The notes under the pieces are model-generated. The model searched no databases and had not been told where the DNA came from. It saw only the letters and a program-made list of their open reading frames with translations. Below are positions 1 through 10,857 of a stretch of 64,000 nt of DNA, one piece after another. The DNA comes from Strigamia acuminata (taxonomy: Eukaryota > Arthropoda > Chilopoda > Geophilomorpha > Linotaeniidae), in the NCBI GenBank assembly GCA_949358305.1, contig OX442314.1, forward strand, positions 65,791,369-65,855,368. The letters run 5' to 3'. Position 1 is the stretch's first letter. Every line of letters starts with the position of its first letter. A program made the translations under genes and the position numbers.

Positions 1-1
1 A

Positions 2-3000
2 ATCTTGAATTTTTTTGCGGCTGAAGTTCAGCTCTTGGAGCAGATGGAAGATGTCATGGGGGCAGGAGGTCTTGCAACTAAAAAAGACAAGTCTGGAAGT
101 TCCGACAAGGATAAGGATCAACGCAAGGGCACGATGTCCACCTGCGCCACGTCCAAAAAAGCCAAAGAGTCTTTTAGCCCAAAGCTGACCGTGGGAAGCG
201 CAATTTGCATTTTTTGCAAAGAAGGTCATGCTAACACTTTCTGTAGGAAGGAAATGAGCGTGGCAGAGAAGACCACGATCATTCAACAGAACCGACTTTG
301 CTTCAATTGCCTGCAAGAAGGACACAGGGCAATGCGGTGCCAGGTTAAAACCAGCTGCAGGACTTGCGGCGGACGACATCATTCGTCCATCTGCAGGAAA
401 TTGAACACAAGAAGTGGAGGTGGGATAGAGAAGCCCAAGGACGTGAGCGCGAACGTTTCCTTGGCGATCTCCTCAACACTTCAGTTGATGATATTCACAG
501 CGGAGTTAAAAACAAAGTCTGGAGGTTCGCACGCGATACGTGGCATGTTAGATCCGGGCAGCCATCGGTCCTACATTTTAAAGAGTGTAGCCGACCGGAT
601 ACGGTTGAAGAGTTGTGGGTCAATCGAAGCCACAGCCCAACGCCTCAATGAAGAGGATAATGCTGGATCGACGTCTTACGACGTTTACAAGCTACTCCTT
701 CAGTCTAGACACGGAGCCAGAGAGCTCAAGGTGACGGCTTTAAGTGCAAGAAGCCTACCGCATGTGTATGGGATAGCCAGCCCTGATACCATTCAGAAGG
801 TTAAAGATTTGGGGTTCGAATTGGCTGAAGACTTACCTTCGACTGCAGGCAATGTTGATATCTTGCTTGGAGTTGATGTTTGGTGGGAAATCTGCCTTGA
901 CGGACGGAAACGTCTTGATAACCGCTTGGGTTTGGTCAATACCATTTTTGGTTGGGTGTTGTCAGGAGCCGCTGGGTCGACAGATGTCTTCTCCGAGAGC
1001 TCGCGTGACGTTTCTTGCTGCAACACCTGTGAGATTAAGACTGACCGTGACTTGGAAAAGCTTTGGAGTTTGGAGGCTGTTGGAATTACCGCTGGCGAAC
1101 GCGATTCAGATTTTGTTCGAGATCGCTTTGAGAAGTCGCACAAGCGAATGGAGGATGGTCGCTACCAGGTTTGCTTGCCCTTCAACGATAAGATTGGGGC
1201 TTTGGAGTCAAACTGGGAGTTGGCTCTGAACCAACTATCACATACGCTTAGGCGAATTGATAGTAACAGCGACCACAAGGAACGTTATAACAAAGCCATG
1301 TGGGACTACGTCAAGGAAGAGCACGCGGAAGTAGTACCTCTTGCAGAGAGATACAAGAAAACTGGAGTTTATGTTATTCCGCACCATCCAGTGATCAAGG
1401 AGGACCGGGAAACGACCAAGTTCCGTGTCGTTTTCAACGCGTCGTCGGCGAAGAAGGGGCTACCTTCGCTGAACGACTGTCTGTATCCTGGCCCTTCTTT
1501 AAATCCGGATATTGTCCCAGTTATGATCCGTTTTCGCCTTTTTTGTGTAGTGGCGATAGCAGACATCAAGCAGGCTTTCCTGCAAGTGCTGATTAATCCT
1601 GACCACTGCGATTTTTTGCGGTTCCTTTGGGTTTCAGAAGAATATTTCCAAGAAGGATATTCTTGGCAGAATTTGTGGGATCACCTGGTCGTTTTAAGAA
1701 TGATAGTCGTCCCTTTCGGGGTGAATTCTTCGCCATTCTTGTTGTGCGCTGTCATCCGCGCGCAAGGGCGATTGTATTTGGTGCTTTTCCCCAAAGAGGC
1801 AGACGCCCTCGATAAGGGCATCTACATGGACGACTTGACGTCCGGGGCCGATGGAACCCAAGAGACAGTTACGCACTGTGTCAATCTACGCAGGATCCTT
1901 GACGAGGGAAAGATGCCTCTCGTCAAGTGGGCATCATCAAAGGCAGATGTCTTTGACGCACTCAAAGACAAGGATTTCCACATGCGTGCAGACAAGTTTG
2001 AAGATCTAGGAGTTGTCAAGATGCTGGGCATCCTTTGGAGCGTCCAAGATGATACGCTAATGTTCAGGATCCCAACCGGTGTTGAGATTCCCCAGTCAAG
2101 GAGGGGCATTCTGTCATTATTGGCATCAGTCTTCGACCCCTTGGGGTTGATAGCTCCAGTCATTTTGCGGATGAAGCTACTTTTACAGAGTATGTGGGGT
2201 CGCGACATCAAATGGGATGACATAATCTCAGAAGAGAACCGAGAGATAGTGGCCAAATGGTACGCCGATCTTCAGCGCCTCACCGAAGCCCGGGTGAAGC
2301 GTTGGATGGGGACGTACTCGGGCCAAGAAATGGACATTGACGTCTTTTGCGACGCAAGTCCACAGGCGTACGGGTGCGCAATCTACGTTCGAGCTGCGTC
2401 AGGCGCGACCCAACTGCTCTTGAGCAAAAGCCGAATTGCCCCCACCACCAAATTGACTTTGCCACGCCTAGAATTGACCGCAACTGTTGTTGGAGTCCGG
2501 ATGGTGGAGTACATCCTAGAGGATTTCCTACCAGGTTATCCAGTTGGGAAGATAAGGTATTACTCGGACTCAATGGTTGCGCTCGGGTGGTTGAAGTCTG
2601 ATAAGAACAGGTGGAAGCCATATGTCTCCAACAGAGTGGCAGAAGTTCTTGAAAAGTCAAGTCCGAGTCAGTGGGCATACGTCCCGACGGACAGGAATCC
2701 AGCGGACGTATTGACACGCCCATGCGAGGCAAAGAACCTTTTGGCCAACCGTCTCTGGTGGGACGGGCCCGGTCAGTTGGAAGACCTCGCGGACGAACCT
2801 GAGGACGTTGACCTCCCAATGGAAGAGGCAAAAAAGGAAAAGGTAGCTTTGGTTGCGTCAGATGGAGAAGCGCATATGTGCGAGGTTTTCAAGCGATTTA
2901 GTAGTTTTAATCGCCTCGTGCGAGTTGTCGCGCTCATGCGGCGCTGGCTTCCTTTTTTCGCCCGCGGGAGGGACCTCGAGGTTCTCGAGATAGAAGTTGC

Positions 3001-4336
3001 CGAAGAAAGAGTCATCCGCTTGGCCCAGGTCTTGAGTTTTCCAGACAAAAGACAAGCCGCAATGTTGAAAGAGAAAGTGGCAAAGGGCTCTATCCTGAAA
3101 AATTTCGACGTTTTTCTGGATGAGAGAGATTTACTAAGACTAAGGAGCCGTCTAGGGAAGTCAGCGCTTCCCTTCGACGAGGCATTTCCCATCATTTTAC
3201 ACCCGGATAGTTGGGTAACAAGACTAATCATCAAGAAGGTCCACTTACAGCTCCTGCATGGTGAGCTGAGTGAGACGTTTTACCGGTTGAGAGACAAGTA
3301 TTGGATTGTAAGAGGACGCCGAACGGTCAAGGCTGTGATCCGGAGTTGCTTGGTCTGCAAACGAGAGCGGTTGGAACGCAATAACCCAGCCACTGGTGAC
3401 CCTCCTATGGAGCGCGTCACGCCGGCAGCCCCGTTCCAGCATACAGGAATTGACCACCTCGGCCCTCTCACAGTCAAGCATAAGGAGAAAGGAAGAAAAG
3501 TCTATATTCTGTTGTTTACCTGCCTAGTAACACGAGCGATCCATTTGGAAGTCTCTGAGAACCTTTCGGTGGAAAAGTTCCTTCTGGCCTTCCGTCGTTT
3601 CGGCGCCAGATTTGGGTACCCGGCGAAAGTGTTCTCCGACAACTCCAAAACTTTCGAGCGAGGAAGCCAGGAGATACAGTCGTGGGGTAAATTGCTGACC
3701 AAGGATGGGATCCGGACGTTCCTTTCGGAGAAGAGAGTGGTTTGGTCGTTCATCCCACCATTGTCACCTTGGGCTGGAGGAGCCTGGGAGAGACTTGTGC
3801 GTTCGGTGAAAGATAAACTACGTAAGATGCTGCTGCGTAGGACTGTAGACTTGGAGACGCTTCAGACGCTAGCCGTCGAGATAAGCTCCGTGCTTAACTC
3901 AAGGCCCCTGTCTTACGTGCATGAGGAGGTTGACGGCGGGAGAATTCTCAGCCCTGAGAACTTTCTCACTGGAGGAATGCCCAAGTGGGTTATCAACCGT
4001 CCACTGCACGCGATACAGAAGAAAGACCTACGGAGATTGGATAGAAAAAGACGACTTTTCATTTGGGAGTTCTGGCGGATTTGGCGCGAGAGTTACCTGA
4101 AACAACTAAGAAATTTTCATGAAGTTAAGGGCGACTCACGTTTCAAGAATCCGGAGGTCAACCAGATAGTATTGCTGGAAAAGGTCGGCTGCAATCCGTA
4201 CTTCTGGCCGCTGGCACGGGTCATCGAGGTCCTACCAGGCGAAGATGGTTTTGTGCGCGTCGTGAGAGTGGTTACAGCCAATGGAAAGGAATATCGACGC
4301 TCGGTCAAACACGTAAGGGCTTTGGAGCTGGACTAG
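2..4336 (+). CDS. BEL/Pao polyprotein (partial at 5' end): Gag C-terminus, protease, RT, RNase H, integrase
   Basis: The frame is open from the window edge; the first in-frame codons (Ile, then Leu TTG) align to the end of the E2 Gag region, so the real start is upstream. Visible motifs in order: three Cys/His zinc-knuckle-like clusters (about nt 208-400), an aspartic protease with Asp-Pro-Gly-Ser at 551-562, RT with Tyr-Met-Asp-Asp at 1823-1834, an RNase H region (CDAS, RLELTA, YYSDS, NPAD), an integrase zinc-binding HHCC cluster, and an integrase core with Asp at 3452, Asp at 3638 and Glu at 3788. The C-terminus resembles the Pao C-terminal domain (DUF5641 type). There is no internal stop or frameshift over about 1440 codons, so the enzyme set looks intact. 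It is clearly homologous to the E2 polyprotein, but its third codon positions are richer in G and C. The product would replicate and integrate the element. Confidence 0.95.
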   Translation: MLNFFAAEVQLLEQMEDVMGAGGLATKKDKSGSSDKDKDQRKGTMSTCATSKKAKESFSPKLTVGSAICIFCKEGHANTFCRKEMSVAEKTTIIQQNRLCFNCLQEGHRAMRCQVKTSCRTCGGRHHSSICRKLNTRSGGGIEKPKDVSANVSLAISSTLQLMIFTAELKTKSGGSHAIRGMLDPGSHRSYILKSVADRIRLKSCGSIEATAQRLNEEDNAGSTSYDVYKLLLQSRHGARELKVTALSARSLPHVYGIASPDTIQKVKDLGFELAEDLPSTAGNVDILLGVDVWWEICLDGRKRLDNRLGLVNTIFGWVLSGAAGSTDVFSESSRDVSCCNTCEIKTDRDLEKLWSLEAVGITAGERDSDFVRDRFEKSHKRMEDGRYQVCLPFNDKIGALESNWELALNQLSHTLRRIDSNSDHKERYNKAMWDYVKEEHAEVVPLAERYKKTGVYVIPHHPVIKEDRETTKFRVVFNASSAKKGLPSLNDCLYPGPSLNPDIVPVMIRFRLFCVVAIADIKQAFLQVLINPDHCDFLRFLWVSEEYFQEGYSWQNLWDHLVVLRMIVVPFGVNSSPFLLCAVIRAQGRLYLVLFPKEADALDKGIYMDDLTSGADGTQETVTHCVNLRRILDEGKMPLVKWASSKADVFDALKDKDFHMRADKFEDLGVVKMLGILWSVQDDTLMFRIPTGVEIPQSRRGILSLLASVFDPLGLIAPVILRMKLLLQSMWGRDIKWDDIISEENREIVAKWYADLQRLTEARVKRWMGTYSGQEMDIDVFCDASPQAYGCAIYVRAASGATQLLLSKSRIAPTTKLTLPRLELTATVVGVRMVEYILEDFLPGYPVGKIRYYSDSMVALGWLKSDKNRWKPYVSNRVAEVLEKSSPSQWAYVPTDRNPADVLTRPCEAKNLLANRLWWDGPGQLEDLADEPEDVDLPMEEAKKEKVALVASDGEAHMCEVFKRFSSFNRLVRVVALMRRWLPFFARGRDLEVLEIEVAEERVIRLAQVLSFPDKRQAAMLKEKVAKGSILKNFDVFLDERDLLRLRSRLGKSALPFDEAFPIILHPDSWVTRLIIKKVHLQLLHGELSETFYRLRDKYWIVRGRRTVKAVIRSCLVCKRERLERNNPATGDPPMERVTPAAPFQHTGIDHLGPLTVKHKEKGRKVYILLFTCLVTRAIHLEVSENLSVEKFLLAFRRFGARFGYPAKVFSDNSKTFERGSQEIQSWGKLLTKDGIRTFLSEKRVVWSFIPPLSPWAGGAWERLVRSVKDKLRKMLLRRTVDLETLQTLAVEISSVLNSRPLSYVHEEVDGGRILSPENFLTGGMPKWVINRPLHAIQKKDLRRLDRKRRLFIWEFWRIWRESYLKQLRNFHEVKGDSRFKNPEVNQIVLLEKVGCNPYFWPLARVIEVLPGEDGFVRVVRVVTANGKEYRRSVKHVRALELD

Positions 4337-4368
4337 CGTGGTCGAGTCGCTTAGACCGGCTGTCCGCT

Positions 4369-4388
4369 TCTTTTTCGGCTGGCAGCGA
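4369..4388 (+). promoter_or_regulatory. Pyrimidine-rich tract abutting the 3' LTR of E1
   Basis: A pyrimidine-rich run followed by CGGCTGGCAGCGA sits directly before the LTR start. E2, E3 and E4 have a similar T/C run followed by a CGG-type or TGG-type motif in the same place. A retroelement normally has a polypurine tract here, and none is obvious. Its function is inferred from position only. Confidence 0.5.
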
Positions 4389-5959
4389 TGTTGCGAGCAA
4401 GAACGCAACAAAAAGATCTGGAGATTTCACGTTGTTTATTTTCTGAAAGAGAGAAAAGGCTTTTTAATTTTGTTGTCAAGTTTGAATAGATTTGCAACTC
4501 TTATCTGACATGTCCAGTTGGTTTGCTGCCTTGTTGTCACGATCCTGGAAGTTCAAGGGGGTTGTCACTTCGCTTGCCACACCTGGAATGTTTGGAAGTT
4601 GTGTTTTTAGTCTTTTGGCATTGTTTTATGTGTCTTTTTCACTTGTTTGTGTTATTTCTAGTATTTATAAGTTTTCTCCTGTTTCCAGTTCACTTGTGAG
4701 AGAGATAGGCGTGCATCCGCAAGATGGCCGCCATAGCATAAGTGAGCTGGGAAACAGGAGAACTTGAAATAAGCACAATTGCAGTTTTGGTGCTTGTTTC
4801 ACTGGTAATTTAATTTATACTAACTTGTATTGGTGTTTAAGGTAGTCCACAGGTATCTTGGGTCGCTGGATGGACGTTGGACATCGTTTGTGAGCGTTTG
4901 CGAGCGTCGGGCGTGAGCGCACGCCTTGCGACGCCTCTCGTGGTCGTATGGGTCCTGCAAATGAGTTGAATCGGTCGGGTTTCAATGTCCAAGCACTGGG
5001 AAAGTTGTACTGACCGTTCTAGGACGCAGATCCATCGTTGAGAAGGCCTGTGAGTCGCTCGCGACCTTGTCTGGCTCCATTCACGTCATTTTGGCAGTTG
5101 CATGGTCGCCATCTTAGATTTGGTGCTGCACTGGTGCCCTGTCATTGTTTCTTTTGGGGTTTTAATGGAACCTGGACATAGGGAATATTTACTAGTTATT
5201 GTTTGTATATTTACCAATATTAGTTGATGTTAATCTAAGCTTTACTTTTGTTATTGCATGGTTGTTAAGGGGTTAAAACTGTGACACGTTGCGCCCTCTT
5301 TTGGTGGTGATTGGGTTTGGGCTCAGCATTGTGTTTTGAGTGTAACTAATGTTAGTTTTAGCCTTTGAATTATTTGTTAAGTTTAAGTGAAGTGCTGTTT
5401 GCACAGGTCATACTGTTATCAAGGTGTTAGGTTAAGTTTTGTCTTTATTTATGTTAAGTTTGACATCTGTTGTAGATATACGGAAACCTTGTCGGCACTA
5501 TTGTTATTATTCAAATCTGTATTGTTTGGTCACTGACATTTATTGTAATCAGGTGACCAGTTGTTAAGAGTAGGTTGCTAAAGAAGCAACAGTTGTTATC
5601 AGTTGTTAAGTATTAAAACCAGTTGATATTTTTCCTCCTTCTTTGGATAATTTATTCCTGTGTTTCTTTTACTTCAACATTCATGATGACTTGTGAGTAG
5701 AGAGCTTTGCCTGCTCTCCTCCTCCCTGGGAGCACGGAATTTCTACCCCGCAGCTAAAGAGGTTTTGCCAATCACTTCATCTAAATGCAGTCAGGCCTAG
5801 TTTCATGCAGTCAGGCCTAACCCTTCTTCAAGTTAGGCTTATGCTCAGAGAGAGGATTTCAACTTGTCTCTTCAACCACTATACAGTCTCGGGCGGTTTC
5901 CAGAGTTTGGTGACCAATTCGCCAGTTTTTTCCTGTGAGATCCAAGGTTGTTTGCTACA
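4389..5959 (+). repeat. E1 3' LTR (1571 bp)
   Basis: It starts TGTTGCGAGC and ends GTTTGCTACA, imperfect inverted termini of the TG...CA kind. It begins 52 bp after the polyprotein stop codon and ends exactly where satellite sequence begins. The first 22 bases form an inverted repeat (TGTTGCG, 8-nt spacer, CGCAACA), also seen at the start of the E3 LTR. There is no partner LTR in the window, so both boundaries rest on termini and flanks. A 91-codon ORF inside (4492-4767) is judged to be chance. Confidence 0.85.
4721..4736 (+). promoter_or_regulatory. YY1/Pho-like motif pair in E1 LTR
   Basis: AAGATGGCCGCCATAG contains two overlapping, opposed copies of the ATGGC core recognised by YY1/Pleiohomeotic zinc-finger factors. 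A second match, CGCCATCTT, lies at 5107-5115. Similar motifs occur in the E2 and E3 LTRs. Motif match only. Confidence 0.4.
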
Positions 5960-6652
5960 AAGTCAACTGTGATGAGATCAAAAGTCTATTCTCCTAAATC
6001 AATGGTTGAATGTTTCTAAAACTTACATTGGAGCCTTCTACTAAGGTTTAAACACTATTTCTGAACATTCAGAGACATTGGACTTGTGGTGTTTGTGCTA
6101 AGTCAACTGTGATGAGATCAAAAGTCTATTCTCCCAAATCATTGGTTGGATGTTTCTAAAACTTACATTGGAGCCTTCTACTAAGGTTTAAACACTATTT
6201 CTGAACATTCAGAGACATTGGACTTGTGGTGTTTGTGCTAAGTCAACTGTGATGAGATCAAAAGTCTATTCTCCCAAATCATTGGTTGGATGTTTCTAAA
6301 ACTTACATTAGAGCCTTCTACTAAGGTTTAAACACTATTTCTGAACATTCAGAGACATTGGTGTTTGTGCTAAGTCAACTGTGATGAGATCAAAAGTCTA
6401 TTCTCCCAAATCATTGGTTGGATGTTTCTAAAACTTACATTGGAGCCTTCTACTAAGGTTTAAACACTATTTCTGAACATTCAGAGACATTGGACTTGTG
6501 GTGTTTGTGCTAAGTCAACTGTGATGAGATCAAAAGTCTATTCTCCCAAATCATTGGTTGGATGTTTCTAAAACTTACATTGGAGCCTTCTACTAAGGTT
6601 TAAACACTATTTCTGAACATTCAGAGACATTGGTCTTGTGGTGTTTGTGCTA

Positions 6653-6799
6653 AGTCAACTGCGATGTGAAATGAACTCAAAATTTTTTTTTCAAAATTTA
6701 TTGCTTGGGTGTTGCTAAAACTTATATTGAAGGCTTCTACTAAGGTTTAAACACTATTTCTGAACATTCAGAGACATTGGACTTGTGGTGTTTGTGCTA
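6653..6799. repeat. T-rich 147-bp satellite variant (type B), first example
   Basis: This unit starts with the shared aagtcaactg but continues cgatgtgaaatgaactc, a T9 run and a diverged middle before rejoining the common 3' half. Further copies start near 7360, 9311, 10858, 11705 and 40047. A sub-form with cgatctgaaatgagctc starts near 12124, 12543, 41026, 41996, 43255, 44225, 46044, 47574, 51064, 51894, 55244, 56214, 57473, 58443, 60262 and 61652. The copies interrupted by or next to the insertions lie at about 23793 and 32740. These units are useful landmarks of the higher-order structure. Confidence 0.93.
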
Positions 6800-7359
6800 A
6801 GTCAACTGTGATGAGATCAAAAGTCTATTCTCCCAAATCATTGGTTGGATGTTTCTAAAACTTACATTGGAGCCTTCTACTAAGGTTTAAACACTATTTC
6901 TGAACATTCAGAGACATTGGTCTTGTGGTGTTTGTGCTAAGTCAACTGTGATGAGATCAAAAGTCTATTCTCCTAAATCAATGGTTGAATGTTTCTAAAA
7001 CTTACATTGGAGCCTTCTACTAAGGTTTAAACACTATTTCTGAACATTCAGAGACATTGGACTTGTGGTGTTTCTGCTAAGTCAACTGTGATGAGATCAA
7101 AAGTCTATTCTCCCAAATCATTGGTTGGATGTTTCTAAAACTTACATTGGAGTTTTCTACTAAGGTTTAAACACTATTTCTGAACATTCAGAGACATTGG
7201 TCTTGTGGTGTTTGTTCTAAGTCAACTGTGATGAGATCAAAAGTCTATTCTCCCAAATTATTGGTTGGATGTTTCTAAAACTTACATTGGAGCCTTCTAC
7301 TAAGGTTTAAACACTATTTCTGAACATTCAGAGACATTGGTCTTGTGGTGTTTGTGCTA

Positions 7360-10300
7360 AGTCAACTGCGATGTGAAATGAACTCAAAATTTTTTTTTCA
7401 AAATTTATTGCTTGGGTGTTGCTAAAACTTATATTGAAGGCTTCTACTAAGGTTTAAACACTATTTCTGAACATTCAGAGACATTGGACTTGTGGTGTTT
7501 GTGCTAAGTCAACTGTGATGAGATCAAAAGTCTATTCTCCCAAATCATTGGTTGGATGTTTCTAAAACTTACATTGGAGCCTTCTACTAAGGTTTAAACA
7601 CTATTTCTGAACATTCAGAGACATTGGTCTTGTGGTGTTTGTGCTAAGTCAACTGTGATGAGATCAAAAGTCTATTCTCCTAAATCAATGGTTGAATGTT
7701 TCTAAAACTTACATTGGAGCCTTCTACTAAGGTTTAAACACTATTTCTGAACATTCAGAGACATTGGACTTGTGGTGTTTCTGCTAAGTCAACTGTGATG
7801 AGATCAAAAGTCTATTCTCCCAAATCATTGGTTGGATGTTTCTAAAACTTACATTGGAGCCTTCTACTAAGGTTTAAACACTAATTCTGAACATTCAGAG
7901 ACATTGGTCTTGTGGTGTTTGTGCTAAGTCAACTGTGATGAGATCAAAAGTCTATTCTCCTAAATCATTGGTTGAATGTTTCTAAAACTTACATTGGAGC
8001 CTTCTACTAAGGTTTAAACACTATTTCTGAACATTCAGAGACATTGGTCTTGTGGTGTTTGTGCTAAGTCAACTGTGATTAGATCAAAAGTCTATTCTCC
8101 CAAATCATTGGTTGGATGTCTATAAAACTTACATTGGAGCCTTCTACTAAGGTTTAAACACTATTTCTGAACATTCAGAGACATTGGTTTTGTGATGTTT
8201 GTGCTAAGTCAACTGTGATGAGATCAAAAGTCTATTCTCCTAAATCAATGGTTGAATGTTTCTAAAACTTACATTGGAGCCTTCTACTAAGGTTTAAACA
8301 CTATTTCTGAACATTCAGAGACATTGGACTTGTGGTGTTTGTGCTAAGTCAACTGTGATGAGATCAAAAGTCTATTCTCCCAAATCATTGGTTGGATGTT
8401 TCTAAAACTTACATTGGAGCCTTCTACTAAGGTTTAAACACTATTTCTGAACATTCAGAGACATTGGACTTGTGGTGTTTGTGCTAAGTCAACTGTGATG
8501 AGATCAAAAGTCTATTCTCCCAAATCATTGGTTGGATGTTTCTAAAACTTACATTGGAGCCTTCTACTAAGGTTTAAACACTAATTCTGAACATTCAGAG
8601 ACATTGGTCTTGTGGTGTTTGTGCTAAGTCAACTGTGATGAGATCAAAAGTCTATTCTCCTAAATCATTGGTTGAATGTTTCTAAAACTTACATTGGAGC
8701 CTTCTACTAAGGTTTAAACACTATTTCTGAACATTCAGAGACATTGGACTTGTGGTGTTTGTGCTAAGTCAACTGTGATGAGATCAAAAGTCTATTCTCC
8801 CAAATCATTGGTTGGATGTTTCTAAAACTTACATTGGAGCCTTCTACTAAGGTTTAAACACTATTTCTGAACATTCAGAGACATTGGTGTTTGTGCTAAG
8901 TCAACTGTGATGAGATCAAAAGTCTATTCTCCCAAATCATTGGTTGGATGTTTCTAAAACTTACATTGGAGCCTTCTACTAAGGTTTAAACACTATTTCT
9001 GAACATTCAGAGACATTGGTGTTTGTGCTAAGTCAACTGTGATGAGATCAAAAGTCTATTCTCCCAAATCATTGGTTGGATGTTTCTAAAACTTACATTG
9101 GAGCCTTCTACTAAGGTTTAAACACTATTTCTGAACATTCAGAGACATTGGACTTGTGGTGTTTGTGCTAAGTCAACTGTGATGAGATCAAAAGTCTATT
9201 CTCCCAAATCATTGGTTGGATGTTTCTAAAACTTACATTGGAGCCTTCTACTAAGGTTTAAACACTATTTCTGAACATTCAGAGACATTGGTCTTGTGGT
9301 GTTTGTGCTAAGTCAACTGCGATGTGAAATGAACTCAAAATTTTTTTTTCAAAATTTATTGCTTGGGTGTTGCTAAAACTTATATTGAAGGCTTCTACTA
9401 AGGTTTAAACACTATTTCTGAACATTCAGAGACATTGGACTTGTGGTGTTTGTGCTAAGTCAACTGTGATGAGATCAAAAGTCTATTCTCCCAAATCATT
9501 GGTTGGATGTTTCTAAAACTTACATTGGAGCCTTCTACTAAGGTTTAAACACTATTTCTGAACATTCAGAGACATTGGTCTTGTGGTGTTTGTGCTAAGT
9601 CAACTGTGATGAGATCAAAAGTCTATTCTCCTAAATCAATGGTTGAATGTTTCTAAAACTTACATTGGAGCCTTCTACTAAGGTTTAAACACTATTTCTG
9701 AACATTCAGAGACATTGGACTTGTGGTGTTTCTGCTAAGTCAACTGTGATGAGATCAAAAGTCTATTCTCCCAAATCATTGGTTGGATGTTTCTAAAACT
9801 TACATTGGAGCCTTCTACTAAGGTTTAAACACTAATTCTGAACATTCAGAGACATTGGTCTTGTGGTGTTTGTGCTAAGTCAACTGTGATGAGATCAAAA
9901 GTCTATTCTCCTAAATCATTGGTTGAATGTTTCTAAAACTTACATTGGAGCCTTCTACTAAGGTTTAAACACTATTTCTGAACATTCAGAGACATTGGTC
10001 TTGTGGTGTTTGTGCTAAGTCAACTGTGATTAGATCAAAAGTCTATTCTCCCAAATCATTGGTTGGATGTCTCTAAAACTTACATTGGAGCCTTCTACTA
10101 AGGTTTAAACACTATTTCTGAACATTCAGAGACATTGGTTTTGTGATGTTTGTGCTAAGTCAACTGTGATGAGATCAAAAGTCTATTCTCCTAAATCAAT
10201 GGTTGAATGTTTCTAAAACTTACATTGGAGCCTTCTACTAAGGTTTAAACACTATTTCTGAACATTCAGAGACATTGGACTTGTGGTGTTTGTGCTAAGT

Positions 10301-10857
10301 CAACTGTGATGAGATCAAAAGTCTATTCTCCCAAATCATTGGTTGGATGTTTCTAAAACTTACATTGGAGCCTTCTACTAAGGTTTAAACACTATTTCTG
10401 AACATTCAGAGACATTGGACTTGTGGTGTTTGTGCTAAGTCAACTGTGATGAGATCAAAAGTCTATTCTCCCAAATCATTGGTTGGATGTTTCTAAAACT
10501 TACATTGGAGCCTTCTACTAAGGTTTAAACACTAATTCTGAACATTCAGAGACATTGGTCTTGTGGTGTTTGTGCTAAGTCAACTGTGATGAGATCAAAA
10601 GTCTATTCTCCTAAATCATTGGTTGAATGTTTCTAAAACTTACATTGGAGCCTTCTACTAAGGTTTAAACACTATTTCTGAACATTCAGAGACATTGGTC
10701 TTGTGGTGTTTGTGCTAAGTCAACTGTGATGAGATCAAAAGTCTATTCTCCCAAATCATTGGTTGGATGTTTCTAAAACTTACATTGGAGCCTTCTACTA
10801 AGGTTTAAACACTATTTTTGAACATTCAGAGACATTGGTCTTGTGGTGTTTGTGCTA
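7360..10857. repeat. Higher-order duplication with 1951-bp offset in the left array
   Basis: The unit order from the T-rich unit at 7360 to about 8.7 kb repeats from 9311 to about 10.7 kb. Three independent landmarks give the same offset of 1951: the T-rich units (7360 and 9311), the ctaattctga variant (7881 and 9832), and the tgtgatgttt variant (8191 and 10142). At least one base differs between the copies (ctataaaac against ctctaaaac). This indicates block duplication rather than unit-by-unit spread. Confidence 0.88.

Larger units (their letters stand above)
1..5959 (+). mobile_element. E1: BEL/Pao LTR retrotransposon, 3' part
   Basis: This is the 3' portion of an LTR retrotransposon that enters the window already inside its polyprotein ORF. 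It ends in a 3' LTR that abuts satellite DNA at 5959/5960. The 5' LTR, leader and Gag N-terminus lie outside the window, so its target duplication cannot be tested. The right flank starts aagtcaactg, a point inside the satellite monomer, so E1 also landed in the array. The domain order protease, RT, RNase H, integrase and C-terminal domain is typical of BEL/Pao. No env-like ORF follows the integrase. Confidence 0.93.

Noticed and set aside
793-4308. Overlapping ORFs of 60-180 codons on both strands within the E1 polyprotein
   Set aside because: They lie in other frames of a strongly supported coding region and resemble no protein.
4492-4767. 91-codon ORF in the E1 LTR
   Set aside because: It lies inside the LTR and has no recognisable domain; the hydrophobic stretch follows from T-rich DNA.
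5914-5926. tttggtgacc-like sequence near the end of the E1 LTR as a primer-binding site
   Set aside because: It lies upstream of the junction with satellite, and the termini TGTTGC and GCTACA put it inside the LTR; there is no internal region after it.
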